Of a DNA stretch of 64,000 nucleotides, positions 8,616 to 16,414 are shown in pieces. The DNA comes from Porphyrobacter sp. CACIAM 03H1 (GTDB lineage: Bacteria; Pseudomonadota; Alphaproteobacteria; Sphingomonadales; Sphingomonadaceae): positions 704,417-768,416 of the forward strand of contig NZ_CP021378.1 in assembly GCF_002215495.1 (NCBI RefSeq). The letters are read 5' to 3'. The notes beneath the pieces were generated by a model, which was not told where the DNA came from, made no database searches, and saw only the letters and a list, made by a program, of their open reading frames with translations. Position numbers and translations under genes: made by a program. Position 1 is the stretch's first letter. Each line of letters starts with the position of its first letter.

Positions 8616-9617
8616 GTGCCCGAACCGACCCCGCCCCGCTACGACGTGATCGCCATCGGCAACGCCGTGGTCGACGTGATCGCCTCCTGCGAGGAGGAGC
8701 TGATCGAGGAGCTCCAGCTGAACCGCGGCGGCATGACCCTGATCGACGAGGCGCGCGCCGAGGAACTCTACGAGGCCATGCCCCCGGCCCGCGAGGTCTC
8801 GGGCGGCTCGGCGGCGAACACCCTGGCGGGGCTCGCCACGCTCGGCCTCCAGTGCGCCTTCATCGGGCAGGTCGCCGAGGACCAGCTCGGCAAGGTCTTC
8901 CGCCACGACATGCGCGCGACCGGCATCGATTTCGACACCCCCGCGCGGGAAGGCGAGCCGGCCACGGGCCGCGTGCTGATCTTCGTCACCCCCGATGGCG
9001 AGCGGACGATGAACACCTTCCTCGGCGCAGGCCAGTTCCTCCCTGCCGCCGCGCTCGACGAGGACCTGATCGCGAGCGGCGCGATCCTCTATCTCGAAGG
9101 CTATCTGTGGGACCCCGAGGAGCCCCGCCGCGCCATGCGCCGCGCGATCGAGGTCGCGCGCGACGCCGGCCGCAAGATCGCCTTCACGGCCTCCGAAAGC
9201 TTCGTGATCGACCGCCACGGCGACGATTTCCGCAGCATGATCGACGAAGGCGTCATCGACATCCTGTTCGTCAACGAGACCGAGCTGGCGACCCTGACCG
9301 GCGAGGACGATTTTGAAGCAGGCCTCGCGGCGGTGGCGGGCAAGGTGCCGGTGCTGGTCGCCACCCGCAGCGAGAAGGGCGCCGTCGCCATCGCCCACGG
9401 CGAACGGGCAGAGGTGGCCGCCGTGCCGGTGATCAAGGTCGTCGACACCACCGGCGCGGGCGACCAGTTCGCCGCCGGCTTCCTGTCGGGCTACGTCAAG
9501 GGCGAGCCCCTGACCCGCTGCCTCAAGCGCGGGGCGATCTGCGCCTCGGAAGTGATCTCGCACTACGGCCCGCGGCCCGAGGCGGACATGCAGGCGCTGA
9601 TGGCCGAGCGGCTCTGA
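8616..9617 (+). CDS. Adenosine kinase (PfkB family sugar/nucleoside kinase)
   Basis: 333 aa from a GTG with an AAGGAA ribosome-binding element eight bases upstream. The fold marks are GGSAANTLAGLATLGL near residue 60 (substrate-side Gly motif) and the C-terminal PfkB signature DTTGAGDQFAAGFLSGY with the catalytic Asp in TGAGD. Proteins of this subtype with DVIAIGNAVVDVIA at the N terminus are generally annotated as adenosine kinases, which make AMP from adenosine. Ribokinase-type specificity cannot be excluded from sequence alone. The gene stands alone, divergent from the EI24 gene. Confidence 0.88.
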   Translation: MPEPTPPRYDVIAIGNAVVDVIASCEEELIEELQLNRGGMTLIDEARAEELYEAMPPAREVSGGSAANTLAGLATLGLQCAFIGQVAEDQLGKVFRHDMRATGIDFDTPAREGEPATGRVLIFVTPDGERTMNTFLGAGQFLPAAALDEDLIASGAILYLEGYLWDPEEPRRAMRRAIEVARDAGRKIAFTASESFVIDRHGDDFRSMIDEGVIDILFVNETELATLTGEDDFEAGLAAVAGKVPVLVATRSEKGAVAIAHGERAEVAAVPVIKVVDTTGAGDQFAAGFLSGYVKGEPLTRCLKRGAICASEVISHYGPRPEADMQALMAERL

Positions 9618-9624
9618 GGCCCTT

Positions 9625-9658
9625 GCGAAGTTTACAAAGTTGACACTGTAAACTTCGC
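9625..9658. repeat. Perfect 12-bp inverted repeat after the kinase gene
   Basis: Arms GCGAAGTTTACA (9625-9636) and TGTAAACTTCGC (9647-9658) are exact complements around a 10-base loop. No T-run follows, so it is not a standard terminator. Part of it, AAGTTGACACTGT (9637-9649), recurs exactly at 9709-9721. It starts seven bases after the kinase stop. An operator or a processing hairpin would both fit. Confidence 0.7.
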
Positions 9659-9817
9659 GATCCTACAGGAATTGCCCCGTAATTTCATCGCGTTGCCTCG
9701 CAAAAGCGAAGTTGACACTGTGCGCGGCGTTTTTCCCTGTTCCCGGGCGGGCAAGGCGGGCTGACGATGCGAAAGAGCAGGGCGCACCCTAAGCCCTCGC
9801 CGCGTCTGTAGGAAAGC

Positions 9818-10201
9818 TCACTCGTCGGGGACGTAGCCCGCGTCGCGCAGCGTCACCATGTAGGCGGCGATCTGGCGGGTCTGGGCGGGGGTCAGGGTGA
9901 AGTCCATGTCCTCGGGATAATTGTGCGCCTCGCCCAGCCAGTTGGCGAGCGACGTTTCCGACAGCCCCCGCCGGTTGGCGATCGCCGCGAAGCTGGGCGA
10001 GGCGGGGTTGGGCGAGAGGAACGGCGGCTCGACCGCATGGCACCCCCCGCACGCCGCCTCGACGAAGGCCGGTGCACGGGTGTCGCGCGAGGGCGATGTG
10101 GACTTGCCCACCATCGGCGGCGGGTTGTCGGTGCCGGGGGTCTGGCAGGCGGCAAGCGCGAGCAGCAGGGCCGGGGCGAGAAGGATGAGGCGATGTTTCA
10201 T
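9818..10201 (-). CDS. Lipid-anchored c-type cytochrome
   Basis: 127 aa. The signal MKHRLILLAPALLLALAAC ends in a lipobox (LAAC), so the mature protein is probably tethered to a membrane in the periplasm. A single haem site is seen, CGGCH near residue 52, and a Met in the C-terminal part (DMDFTLTP or YMVTLRD) may be the second axial ligand. The length fits a small class I cytochrome c used as an electron shuttle. The start has a strong GGGAGGA element and an FNR/DNR-type box lies ~35 bases upstream, suggesting control by oxygen or NO. The redox partner is not apparent. Confidence 0.9.
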   Translation of the reverse strand: MKHRLILLAPALLLALAACQTPGTDNPPPMVGKSTSPSRDTRAPAFVEAACGGCHAVEPPFLSPNPASPSFAAIANRRGLSETSLANWLGEAHNYPEDMDFTLTPAQTRQIAAYMVTLRDAGYVPDE

Positions 10202-10235
10202 GCCGGTCTTGTCCTCCCTATCGGCCCTGCATTCC

Positions 10236-10249
10236 TTGACCGGGATCAA
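10236..10249 (-). promoter_or_regulatory. FNR/CRP-family box upstream of the cytochrome c gene
   Basis: TTGAC-CGGG-ATCAA is one base from the classical TTGAT-N4-ATCAA half-site pair. It lies 35 bases before the cytochrome start on the minus strand, and about 190 bases from the divergent kinase start. FnrL/FixK/DNR-type regulators use this site in alphaproteobacteria; which one acts here is not shown. Confidence 0.6.
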
Positions 10250-10431
10250 ATTTCCCGCAAGCCTTCGCCTGTGGAACGACGGCTTTTCCCGAGAAATGGC
10301 GGCAGGCTGGTGCCCTGAAGGCACGGCGCGATCATCCTCCGATCCGGACACGCCGCTGCGGGGGGCATCGTTGCCGCCGGGGAACCAGCGAGCGATTGAT
10401 GCTGTATGTCTCCTGAAGGGAGGATGTCAGC

Positions 10432-11442
10432 GTGAGCGGACACGAGACGGACTGCGAGCGGCGGCGCGAAGCAGGGCTCGCCAATGCGAACCTGCGGCTC
10501 CAGGCGGTGCTCGACAACGCGTCCTTCGCCATCTTCCTGATGGATGACCGGCAGCGATGCATCTACATGAACGCGGCCGCCGAGGAGCTCACCGGCTACA
10601 CGCTCGACGAGGTCCTAGCGCTCGACCGGCCGCTTCACGACATCATCCACCACACCCACCCCGACGGGCGGCCCTTCCCGCTGCACGAATGCGCGATCGA
10701 CCGGGCCTTCCCCGAACATGCCCAGACGCGCGGGGAGGAAATGTTCGTGCACCGCGACGGTCACTTCTATCCCGTCGCATTCTGCGCCAGCCCGATCCGC
10801 GACGAGGCGTCCCAGACCATCGGAACGATCATCGAGGTGCGCGACATCTCGCAATACAGGCGCGCGCAGGCCAATCAGCGGGTGCTGATCAACGAGCTCG
10901 ACCACCGGGTGAAGAACACCCTTGCAACGGTGCAGGCGATCGCGGGCCAGACCTTCGAGGGCAGCGATGCGGCGGCGCTGGCCAGCTTCAAGAACCGGTT
11001 GACCGCCCTGTCCAAGGCGCATGAAGTGCTGACCCGCAACGCGTGGGAGCCGACCGCGCTCGACCGCATCGCCGGCAGCGTGGCCGGGACCTTCGGGCCC
11101 GACCGCTTCACGCTGGCCGGCCCCGAGCTCATCGTCTCGCCGAAGGTGACGGTCGCGCTGATGATGGCGCTGCACGAGCTTGCCACGAATGCGGTGAAGT
11201 ATGGATCGCTGAGCATCCCCGGCGGCCGGGTGCGGATCAGCTGGCGCCACGAGCCCCCGGACGACAGCGTGCTGGAAGTGGTGTGGGAGGAAAGCGACGG
11301 CCCGCCCGTGACCCCGCCGACCCGCACCGGCCTCGGCATGCGGCTGATCGAGGAACAGCTCGCCTACGAATTCGGCGGAAGCACGCAGATTCGCTTCGAA
11401 CCCGGCGGTCTCCTCTGCACGATCGATCTGCCTCTGGCCTAG
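10432..11442 (+). CDS. PAS-domain HWE/HisKA_2 sensor histidine kinase
   Basis: 336 aa from a GTG preceded by GAAGGGAGG. A PAS domain spans about residues 20-140 (AVLDNASFAIFLMDD, NAAAEELTGYTLDEV). The phospho-acceptor block INELDHRVKNTLATVQAIAG carries the His near residue 158, in the form typical of the HWE/HisKA_2 family; the ATP site has HELATNAVKYGSLS and TGLGMRLIEEQ, with the W-x-E of this family in VVWEES. There is no membrane segment, so it is cytosolic. Kinases of this type often feed general-stress or light/redox pathways in alphaproteobacteria. The PAS lacks the NCRFLQ motif of LOV domains, so the ligand is unknown. No response regulator adjoins. Confidence 0.92.
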   Translation: MSGHETDCERRREAGLANANLRLQAVLDNASFAIFLMDDRQRCIYMNAAAEELTGYTLDEVLALDRPLHDIIHHTHPDGRPFPLHECAIDRAFPEHAQTRGEEMFVHRDGHFYPVAFCASPIRDEASQTIGTIIEVRDISQYRRAQANQRVLINELDHRVKNTLATVQAIAGQTFEGSDAAALASFKNRLTALSKAHEVLTRNAWEPTALDRIAGSVAGTFGPDRFTLAGPELIVSPKVTVALMMALHELATNAVKYGSLSIPGGRVRISWRHEPPDDSVLEVVWEESDGPPVTPPTRTGLGMRLIEEQLAYEFGGSTQIRFEPGGLLCTIDLPLA

Positions 11443-11938
11443 CGCCGGAACGGATCGGGGCGGTTCAGGGCGCAACAATCATGCGCCGGCCCGTGCAAAA
11501 GATTCACGGGTGGATTCGAATGATTCAATCACCATATTTTTCTTCACAGATTCAATTTGGGGCTTGCAGGTCCCGCGACTCAAGCTTGCTCCACGCGTCG
11601 CGGGTCTGACCCGGCTCTGAAACGGAGCCGTCATGGTAACTAGGTGCTTAATCGCCCGTTGACGCGGATTCCCCGGTGATTCATCATCTAGTGGTTCGGC
11701 GCAAATCGGACCCCCAAGCCGTGGTGAATCCCTGCCGCTCCCCAGCGGAGCGAAGGAGGGAGGACTCGCTTCGGCACACAGGGCCTGCAGCGCGCCACGA
11801 ACGGGATCGACCGACCTGCCCTGCCGACCGCGACAGCGCAGTCCTGTTGGCAAGTCTGTGGACCCGGCGGTATGGAACAGAATCGGAACATGGCCTCTTG
11901 TGCCATAGTCCCGATTCGGGGGAGAAGTGGGGCTGACA
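11443..11938. other. Long GANTC-rich leader/promoter region of nrdA
   Basis: About 500 bases with no convincing gene. The stretch 11501-11917 contains eleven GANTC sites, at 11501, 11513, 11522, 11549, 11577, 11667, 11678, 11726, 11763, 11880 and 11913; chance would give one or two. GANTC is the target of the cell-cycle methylase CcrM, and GcrA reads its methylation state in alphaproteobacteria. Base composition around 11500-11560 is AT-richer. I saw no clear NrdR box pair. No RNA family is recognised. Confidence 0.6.
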
Positions 11939-13969
11939 ATGGATTTCAAGGCGAGCGACAACGTGCCCGATGACGCGGTGAACACCGAAGTGACCAATGA
12001 AAGCGAAACCGGCGCGGGTGCGGGGGATGAAAAGGCTGTGACGATGAAGACGATGGATACCGGCTCCGACGCCCTGATCGCCGCCAAGGCGGGCGAGGCG
12101 CTGGTGGACGCGATGGCCACGGCCATGAAGGATGCGGGCAAGACCGACAGCAAGAAGGTCAACGACCGCCGCTTCGCGATCGTCACCGATGCGAGCCGCG
12201 ACGCGCGCCTCACCGATTTCGGCAAGGAAACCCTGACCGACCGCTACCTGCTGCCCGGAGAGACCTATCAGGATCTCTTTGCCCGCGTGGCCGATGCCTA
12301 TGCGGACGATCAGGACCACGCCCAGCGGCTCTACGACTACATTTCGAACCTGTGGTTCATGCCCGCCACGCCCGTTCTCTCGAACGGCGGCACCAATCGC
12401 GGTCTGCCGATCTCGTGCTACCTGAACTCGGTCGAGGACAGCCTCGAAGGGATCGTCGGCACCTGGAACGAGAACGTGTGGCTCGCTTCGAAGGGCGGCG
12501 GGATCGGCACCTATTGGGGCAATGTCCGCGGCATCGGGGAGCCGGTGGGCCTGAACGGCAAGACCAGCGGCATCATTCCCTTCGTGCGGGTGATGGATTC
12601 GCTGACGCTGGCGATCTCGCAGGGCTCGCTGCGGCGCGGCTCGGCCGCCTGCTATCTCGACATCTCGCACCCCGAGATCGAGGAGTTCCTCGAAATCCGC
12701 AAGCCTTCGGGCGACTTCAACCGCAAGGCGCTGAACCTCCACCACGGCGTGCTCGTCACCGACGAGTTCATGCAGGCGGTGCGTGAAGGCGCCGAATTCA
12801 CCCTGCGCAGCCCCCGCGACGGGTCGGAGCGCGGCAAGGTCGATGCGCGCTCGCTGTTCCAGAAGCTGGTCGAGACCCGGCTGGCCACCGGCGAGCCCTA
12901 CATCGTCTTCTCCGACACCGTGAACCGCATGATGCCCAAGCATCACCGCGATCTCGGGCTCAAGGTCTCGACCTCGAACCTGTGCTCGGAAATCACCCTG
13001 CCGACCGGGATCGACCACCTTGGCAATGACCGCACGGCGGTGTGCTGCCTCAGCTCGCTCAACCTCGAGACCTGGGAAGAGTGGAAGGGCGACAAGCAGT
13101 TCATCGAGGACGTGATGCGCTTCCTCGACAACGTGCTGCAGGACTACATCGACCGCGCGCCCGACGAGATGGCCCGCGCCAAGTATTCCGCCAGCCGCGA
13201 GCGCAGCGTCGGCCTCGGGGTGATGGGCTTCCACTCCTATCTCCAGCAGAAGGGCGTCGCCTTCGAGAGCGCGATGGCGAAGGCGCTGAACCTCCAGATG
13301 TTCAAGCACATCCACGCCAAGGCCTCGGAAGCCTCGATGCTGCTCGCTCAGGAACGCGGGCCCTGCCCCGATGCCGCCGACATGGGCGCGATGGAGCGGT
13401 TCAGCTGCAAGATGGCGATCGCGCCGACCGCGTCGATCTCGATCATCTGCGGCGGGACCTCGGCCTGCATCGAGCCGATCCCGGCCAATATCTACACTCA
13501 CAAGACCCTTTCGGGCAGCTTCATCGTGCGCAATCCGTACCTCGAAAAGCTGCTCGAGAAGAAGGCGAAGAACTCGACCAACGTCTGGAACTCGATCCTC
13601 GAGCGCGGCGGCTCGGTCCAGCACCTCGACTTCCTGACACCCGAGGAGAAGGCGGTCTACAAGACCAGCTTCGAGATCGACCAGCGCTGGCTGCTCGAAT
13701 TCGCCGCCGACCGCACGCCCTATATCGACCAGGCCCAGTCGCTGAACCTGTTCATCCCGGCCGACGTCGACAAGTGGGACCTTATGATGCTGCACTACCA
13801 GGCGTGGGAACGCGGCATCAAGTCGCTCTACTACCTGCGCTCGAAGTCGGTGCAGCGCGCCGGGTTCGCGGGCGGGGTCGAGGCCGACAACACCTCCGAG
13901 GCGCCCCGGATCGAGCTTGCCGCCAATGGCGAGCAGACCGATTACGAGGAATGCCTGAGCTGCCAGTAA
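11939..13969 (+). CDS. nrdA: Class Ia ribonucleotide reductase, large (alpha) subunit
   Basis: 676 aa from the ATG at 11939; a GTG at 11927 in frame is possible but its GGGGGAGA element is too close. The enzyme reduces ribonucleoside diphosphates for DNA synthesis. Active-site features are GLPISCYLNSVEDS, STSNLCSEITLPT and VCCLSSLNLETWEE; PTASISIICGGTSACIEPIP is the phosphate-binding and barrel end. The last residues ECLSCQ give the redox-shuttle CxxC. The ~80-residue N-terminal lead lacks the VxKRDG-type ATP-cone, so allosteric on/off control by dATP is probably missing. It is followed by a small membrane protein and nrdB. Confidence 0.95.
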   Translation: MDFKASDNVPDDAVNTEVTNESETGAGAGDEKAVTMKTMDTGSDALIAAKAGEALVDAMATAMKDAGKTDSKKVNDRRFAIVTDASRDARLTDFGKETLTDRYLLPGETYQDLFARVADAYADDQDHAQRLYDYISNLWFMPATPVLSNGGTNRGLPISCYLNSVEDSLEGIVGTWNENVWLASKGGGIGTYWGNVRGIGEPVGLNGKTSGIIPFVRVMDSLTLAISQGSLRRGSAACYLDISHPEIEEFLEIRKPSGDFNRKALNLHHGVLVTDEFMQAVREGAEFTLRSPRDGSERGKVDARSLFQKLVETRLATGEPYIVFSDTVNRMMPKHHRDLGLKVSTSNLCSEITLPTGIDHLGNDRTAVCCLSSLNLETWEEWKGDKQFIEDVMRFLDNVLQDYIDRAPDEMARAKYSASRERSVGLGVMGFHSYLQQKGVAFESAMAKALNLQMFKHIHAKASEASMLLAQERGPCPDAADMGAMERFSCKMAIAPTASISIICGGTSACIEPIPANIYTHKTLSGSFIVRNPYLEKLLEKKAKNSTNVWNSILERGGSVQHLDFLTPEEKAVYKTSFEIDQRWLLEFAADRTPYIDQAQSLNLFIPADVDKWDLMMLHYQAWERGIKSLYYLRSKSVQRAGFAGGVEADNTSEAPRIELAANGEQTDYEECLSCQ

Positions 13970-14042
13970 TCGCAGCCGCAGCGCGCGGGCGGGGGCCCGG
14001 CCGGCCACCCGCCTGCCCTGCGACCACGGGGGAGGAAGCGAT

Positions 14043-14231
14043 ATGAACGTGCCATTCGTCGTCGCACTGATCGGCCTTGCGGTCAGCGCGTGGTTCGCGG
14101 TCCAGTCGGTGCGCGAGTTGAAGCGCAACCAGCCCGGCCACCTGCGCAACGCCGCGATGATCCACATCGCGATGGTCTCGATGCTCGTGCCCTTCTGCCT
14201 GATCGTCATGGCCTATTACTGGCCCGCCTGA
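14043..14231 (+). CDS. Small two-helix membrane protein between nrdA and nrdB
   Basis: 62 aa, preceded by GGGGGAGGAAG. Two hydrophobic stretches, VPFVVALIGLAVSAWFAV and IHIAMVSMLVPFCLIVMAYY, flank a basic loop (RELKRNQPGHLRN), so it should be a hairpin in the inner membrane. No family is recognised. Its placement between the two reductase subunits, with about 70 and 60 bases of spacing, suggests cotranscription; whether it has any role in nucleotide metabolism is unknown. Confidence 0.75.
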   Translation: MNVPFVVALIGLAVSAWFAVQSVRELKRNQPGHLRNAAMIHIAMVSMLVPFCLIVMAYYWPA

Positions 14232-14291
14232 ATCCGCGCGGGGGTCACCCCCGTATATGCTATACTGATCGCCTGACCGGAGACTAAGCCC

Positions 14292-15338
14292 ATGTCGCTT
14301 CTCGAAGCCCGCCCGACCTACAAGCCCTTCCAGTATCCCTGGGCCTACGACTTCTGGAAGCGCCAGCAGCAGATCCACTGGATGCCCGAGGAAGTGCCGC
14401 TGGGCGAGGATTGCCGCGACTGGGCGCAGAAGATCACCGATCACGAGCGCAACCTGCTCACCCAGATCTTCCGCTTCTTCACCCAGGCCGATGTCGAGGT
14501 GCAGAACTGCTACCACGAGAACTACGGCCGCGTCTTCAAGCCGACCGAGGTCAAGATGATGCTCGCCGCCTTCTCCAACATGGAGACGGTGCACATCGCC
14601 GCCTATTCGCACCTGCTCGACACCATCGGGATGCCCGAGGCGGAATACAGCGCCTTCCTCGAATACGAGGAGATGAAGGACAAGCACGACTTCCTCGGCC
14701 AGTTCGGCGTCGACACGGATGAAGACATCGCTCGCACGCTCGCGGCCTTCGGCGGCTTCACCGAGGGGCTCCAGCTCTTCGCCTCCTTCGCCATGCTGAT
14801 GAACTTCCCGCGCCACAACAAGATGAAGGGCATGGGCCAGATCGTCAGCTGGTCGGTCCGCGACGAGAGCCTGCATTGCGAGGGCATCATCAAGCTGTTC
14901 CACACCTTCTGCGAGGAACGCCAGTGCCTCACCAAGGCGGTGAAGGAGGACCTGATCGACATCTGCCAGAAGACCGTCCGCCTCGAGGACGCCTTCATCG
15001 ACCTCGCCTTCGAGATGGGCCCGGTCGACGGCATGAGCGCCAAGGAGATCAAGCGCTACATCCGCTACATCGCCGACTGGCGCCTGAAGCAGCTGGGCCT
15101 CCAGGAGATCTACATGATCGAGGAACACCCCCTGCCGTGGCTCGCGCCGCTGCTGAACGGGGTGGAGCACGCCAACTTCTTCGAAACCCGCGCGACCGAA
15201 TATTCGAAGGGCGCAACCCGCGGCAACTGGAACGACGTGTGGTCGAGTTTCGACAAGCGCCAGAAGGCGAAGGCGGCGAATGAGGGCACTGCGGAAGAGG
15301 CCGAGGCCGGGCTGTTTGGGGCTGAGGCTGCGGAGTAG
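14292..15338 (+). CDS. nrdB: Class Ia ribonucleotide reductase, small (beta) subunit
   Basis: 348 aa. It houses the di-iron/tyrosyl radical centre. All six expected ligands can be placed: Asp in FTQADVEVQ, Glu and His in NMETVHIAAYS, Glu in FTEGLQLFAS, and Glu/His in RDESLHCEG. The Tyr seven residues after the first Glu (ETVHIAAY) is at the radical position, so this is a standard tyrosyl-radical enzyme and not a Phe-type variant. The C terminus is acidic (EEAEAGLFGAEAAE), which includes the segment that docks on NrdA. Two terminator hairpins follow. Confidence 0.96.
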   Translation: MSLLEARPTYKPFQYPWAYDFWKRQQQIHWMPEEVPLGEDCRDWAQKITDHERNLLTQIFRFFTQADVEVQNCYHENYGRVFKPTEVKMMLAAFSNMETVHIAAYSHLLDTIGMPEAEYSAFLEYEEMKDKHDFLGQFGVDTDEDIARTLAAFGGFTEGLQLFASFAMLMNFPRHNKMKGMGQIVSWSVRDESLHCEGIIKLFHTFCEERQCLTKAVKEDLIDICQKTVRLEDAFIDLAFEMGPVDGMSAKEIKRYIRYIADWRLKQLGLQEIYMIEEHPLPWLAPLLNGVEHANFFETRATEYSKGATRGNWNDVWSSFDKRQKAKAANEGTAEEAEAGLFGAEAAE

Positions 15339-15402
15339 GTTGCTATGAGCTTGCCCTAACGAACTTCTGCAAACAATTGCACCCCTTACGAAGTATAATG
15401 AG

Positions 15403-15430
15403 GCCCCCGCAGTATCTGCGGGGGCTTTTT
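15403..15430 (+). terminator. Rho-independent terminator of the nrd operon
   Basis: Stem GCCCCCGCA / TGCGGGGGC (9 bp) around GTATC, followed directly by TTTTT. It lies 65 bases after the nrdB stop. Confidence 0.9.
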
Positions 15431-15445
15431 CGCTCAACGAAAGGA

Positions 15446-15476
15446 AGGGCTCCGCCTGCTAGGTGGGGCCCTTTTT
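15446..15476 (+). terminator. Second, back-up terminator hairpin
   Basis: An imperfect stem AGGGCTCCGCC / GGTGGGGCCCT closed by TGCTA, with two G-T pairs, then TTTT. It is 15 bases after the first terminator and probably catches read-through into the repeat region. Confidence 0.7.
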
Positions 15477-15510
15477 CGTTATCTCAGCGCATGCCCAACC
15501 CGCTGCGACT

Positions 15511-15590
15511 AAGGCGGCAAAGCCGCCAAGTCTCGCTCCCTTCCCGCAGGCGGGAAGGGGGATCGGCGCGGCCCGATCCCTTGGCTTTTT
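15511..15590. repeat. Extra palindromes left of the large repeat
   Basis: Three hairpin-forming motifs follow one another: GGCGGC-AAA-GCCGCC, CCCTTCCCGC-AGG-CGGGAAGGG, and GGATCGG-CGCG-GCCGATCC-like. They resemble the palindromic intergenic modules common in sphingomonads. No coding content is seen between nrdB and the DUF559 gene. Confidence 0.6.
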
Positions 15591-15678
15591 CCCACCCCCG
15601 GCCCCTCCCGCAGGCGGGAGGGGAGTTGTTGGCGCTTCTTTTTCCCCTCCCGCTTGCGGGAGGGGTTAGGGGTGGGCC
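15591..15678. repeat. Composite palindromic repeat, left copy
   Basis: 88 bases made of two hairpins (CCCCTCCCGC-AGG-CGGGAGGGG and CCCCTCCCGC-TT-GCGGGAGGGG) with outer ends CCCACCCC and GGGGTGGGCC that are themselves complementary. A near copy lies at 16082-16168 in the same orientation, on the other side of the DUF559 gene. The stop codon and last three residues of that gene are inside this copy. Confidence 0.85.
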
Positions 15679-16040
15679 CTTCCTTTCAGCCCCCGCAGCC
15701 GCTCGACTTCCTGGCGGATCGCGCTCACGACGCCCTCGACATTGCTGTGCACATCCTCGTTGGTGAAGCGCAGCACCGTGTAGCCGTGCGCCGCCATCCA
15801 TGCGTCGCGGCGCGCGTCGCGTTCGGGGGTGACATCGTGGCTGAAGCCGTCGAGTTCCACCACCAGCAGCAATTCTCGGCACAGGAAGTCGGCGAACCAT
15901 GGCCCGACCGGCATCTGGCGGCTGAACTTCGCGCCGGTCTGGCTGCGGGAGAGGAACACCCACAAGGCCCGCTCCGCCGGGGTCGCCTCGCGCCGCAGCG
16001 ACCGGGCGCGGGCGGTGTCGCGGGGCTTCCAGTCTGGCAT
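15666..16040 (-). CDS. DUF559 protein embedded between palindromic repeats
   Basis: 124 aa, a complete stand-alone DUF559 (Vsr-fold) protein: ARSLRREATPAERALWVFL at the N terminus, then KFSRQMPVGPWFADFLC, LLLVVELDGFSHD, and GYTVLRFTNEDVHSNVEGV. The Asp in FADF and the Glu-x-Asp of VELDG match the expected metal-site residues. No ribosome-binding element is visible before the ATG. The last codons (AHP then TAA) are supplied by the left palindromic repeat, so the gene end and repeat are fused. It is monocistronic. DUF559 function is unproven; nuclease action is inferred only from fold similarity. Confidence 0.9.
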   Translation of the reverse strand: MPDWKPRDTARARSLRREATPAERALWVFLSRSQTGAKFSRQMPVGPWFADFLCRELLLVVELDGFSHDVTPERDARRDAWMAAHGYTVLRFTNEDVHSNVEGVVSAIRQEVERLRGLKGRAHP

Positions 16041-16081
16041 TTCAGGAGGTTATTGGAGAATGAGGCTCTCGACAAGACAGG

Positions 16082-16168
16082 CCCACCCCCGGCCCCTCCC
16101 GCAAGCGGGAGGGGAGTATCAGCGCCTCTTGTCCCCCTCCCGCTTGCGGGAGGGGTCAGGGGTGGGCC
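16082..16168. repeat. Composite palindromic repeat, right copy
   Basis: 87 bases, nearly identical at both ends to the left copy (15591-15678) and differing mainly in the link between the two hairpins. It lies 41 bases before the DUF559 start. Together the copies bracket the gene. Confidence 0.85.
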
Positions 16169-16304
16169 TGCGCGCTACCGCACTCACCAGTACGCCTACT
16201 TTCCTACACAGCCCGTGCGCTCCTATGACCTGCTTGGGGCTCTCCCGCCCCCGGCTCTTTCGGAATCGTCGCACAGGCGGCAGTCGCCGCATGATCGGGT
16301 GAAC

Positions 16305-16412
16305 AAAGCCCCCTTTCCCTGTCCGTCCGGTGCGGCGGAACCGCGCTATCGAACGGAAAAAGCCGGAAATAATGGCGCGTCGCCAAGCGGACAGGGTGTC
16401 CGCTTTGTCCGC
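16305..16412. repeat. Dispersed structured element, copy A
   Basis: 108 bases. The first 25 bases match copy B (28324) at 22 positions and the last 28 at 26 positions, with exactly 55 bases between the conserved blocks in both. The interior has diverged but can still form a central hairpin (CGCGC 16342-16346 with GCGCG 16375-16379). CCCTGTCCG (16317-16325) is complementary to CGGACAGGG in the right block. It ends two bases before the thermonuclease stop codon. The rest of 16169-16304 shows nothing recognisable. Confidence 0.75.
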
Positions 16413-16414
16413 CT

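Noticed and set aside
10380..10431. A general-stress (EcfG) promoter before the histidine kinase gene
   Set aside because: GGAAC is present but no CGTT follows at 16-17 bases.
11443..11938. A riboswitch or known structured RNA before nrdA
   Set aside because: No cobalamin-box, SRP, RNase P or tmRNA consensus could be found; only GANTC enrichment is supported.
11684..14209. An ~840-codon minus-strand frame over nrdA
   Set aside because: It is antisense to an NrdA with all active-site motifs, and has no recognisable protein features.
15666..16040. Anti-phage or restriction system built on the DUF559 gene
   Set aside because: There is no methylase, helicase or other defence gene next to it; the repeat association is the only supported context.
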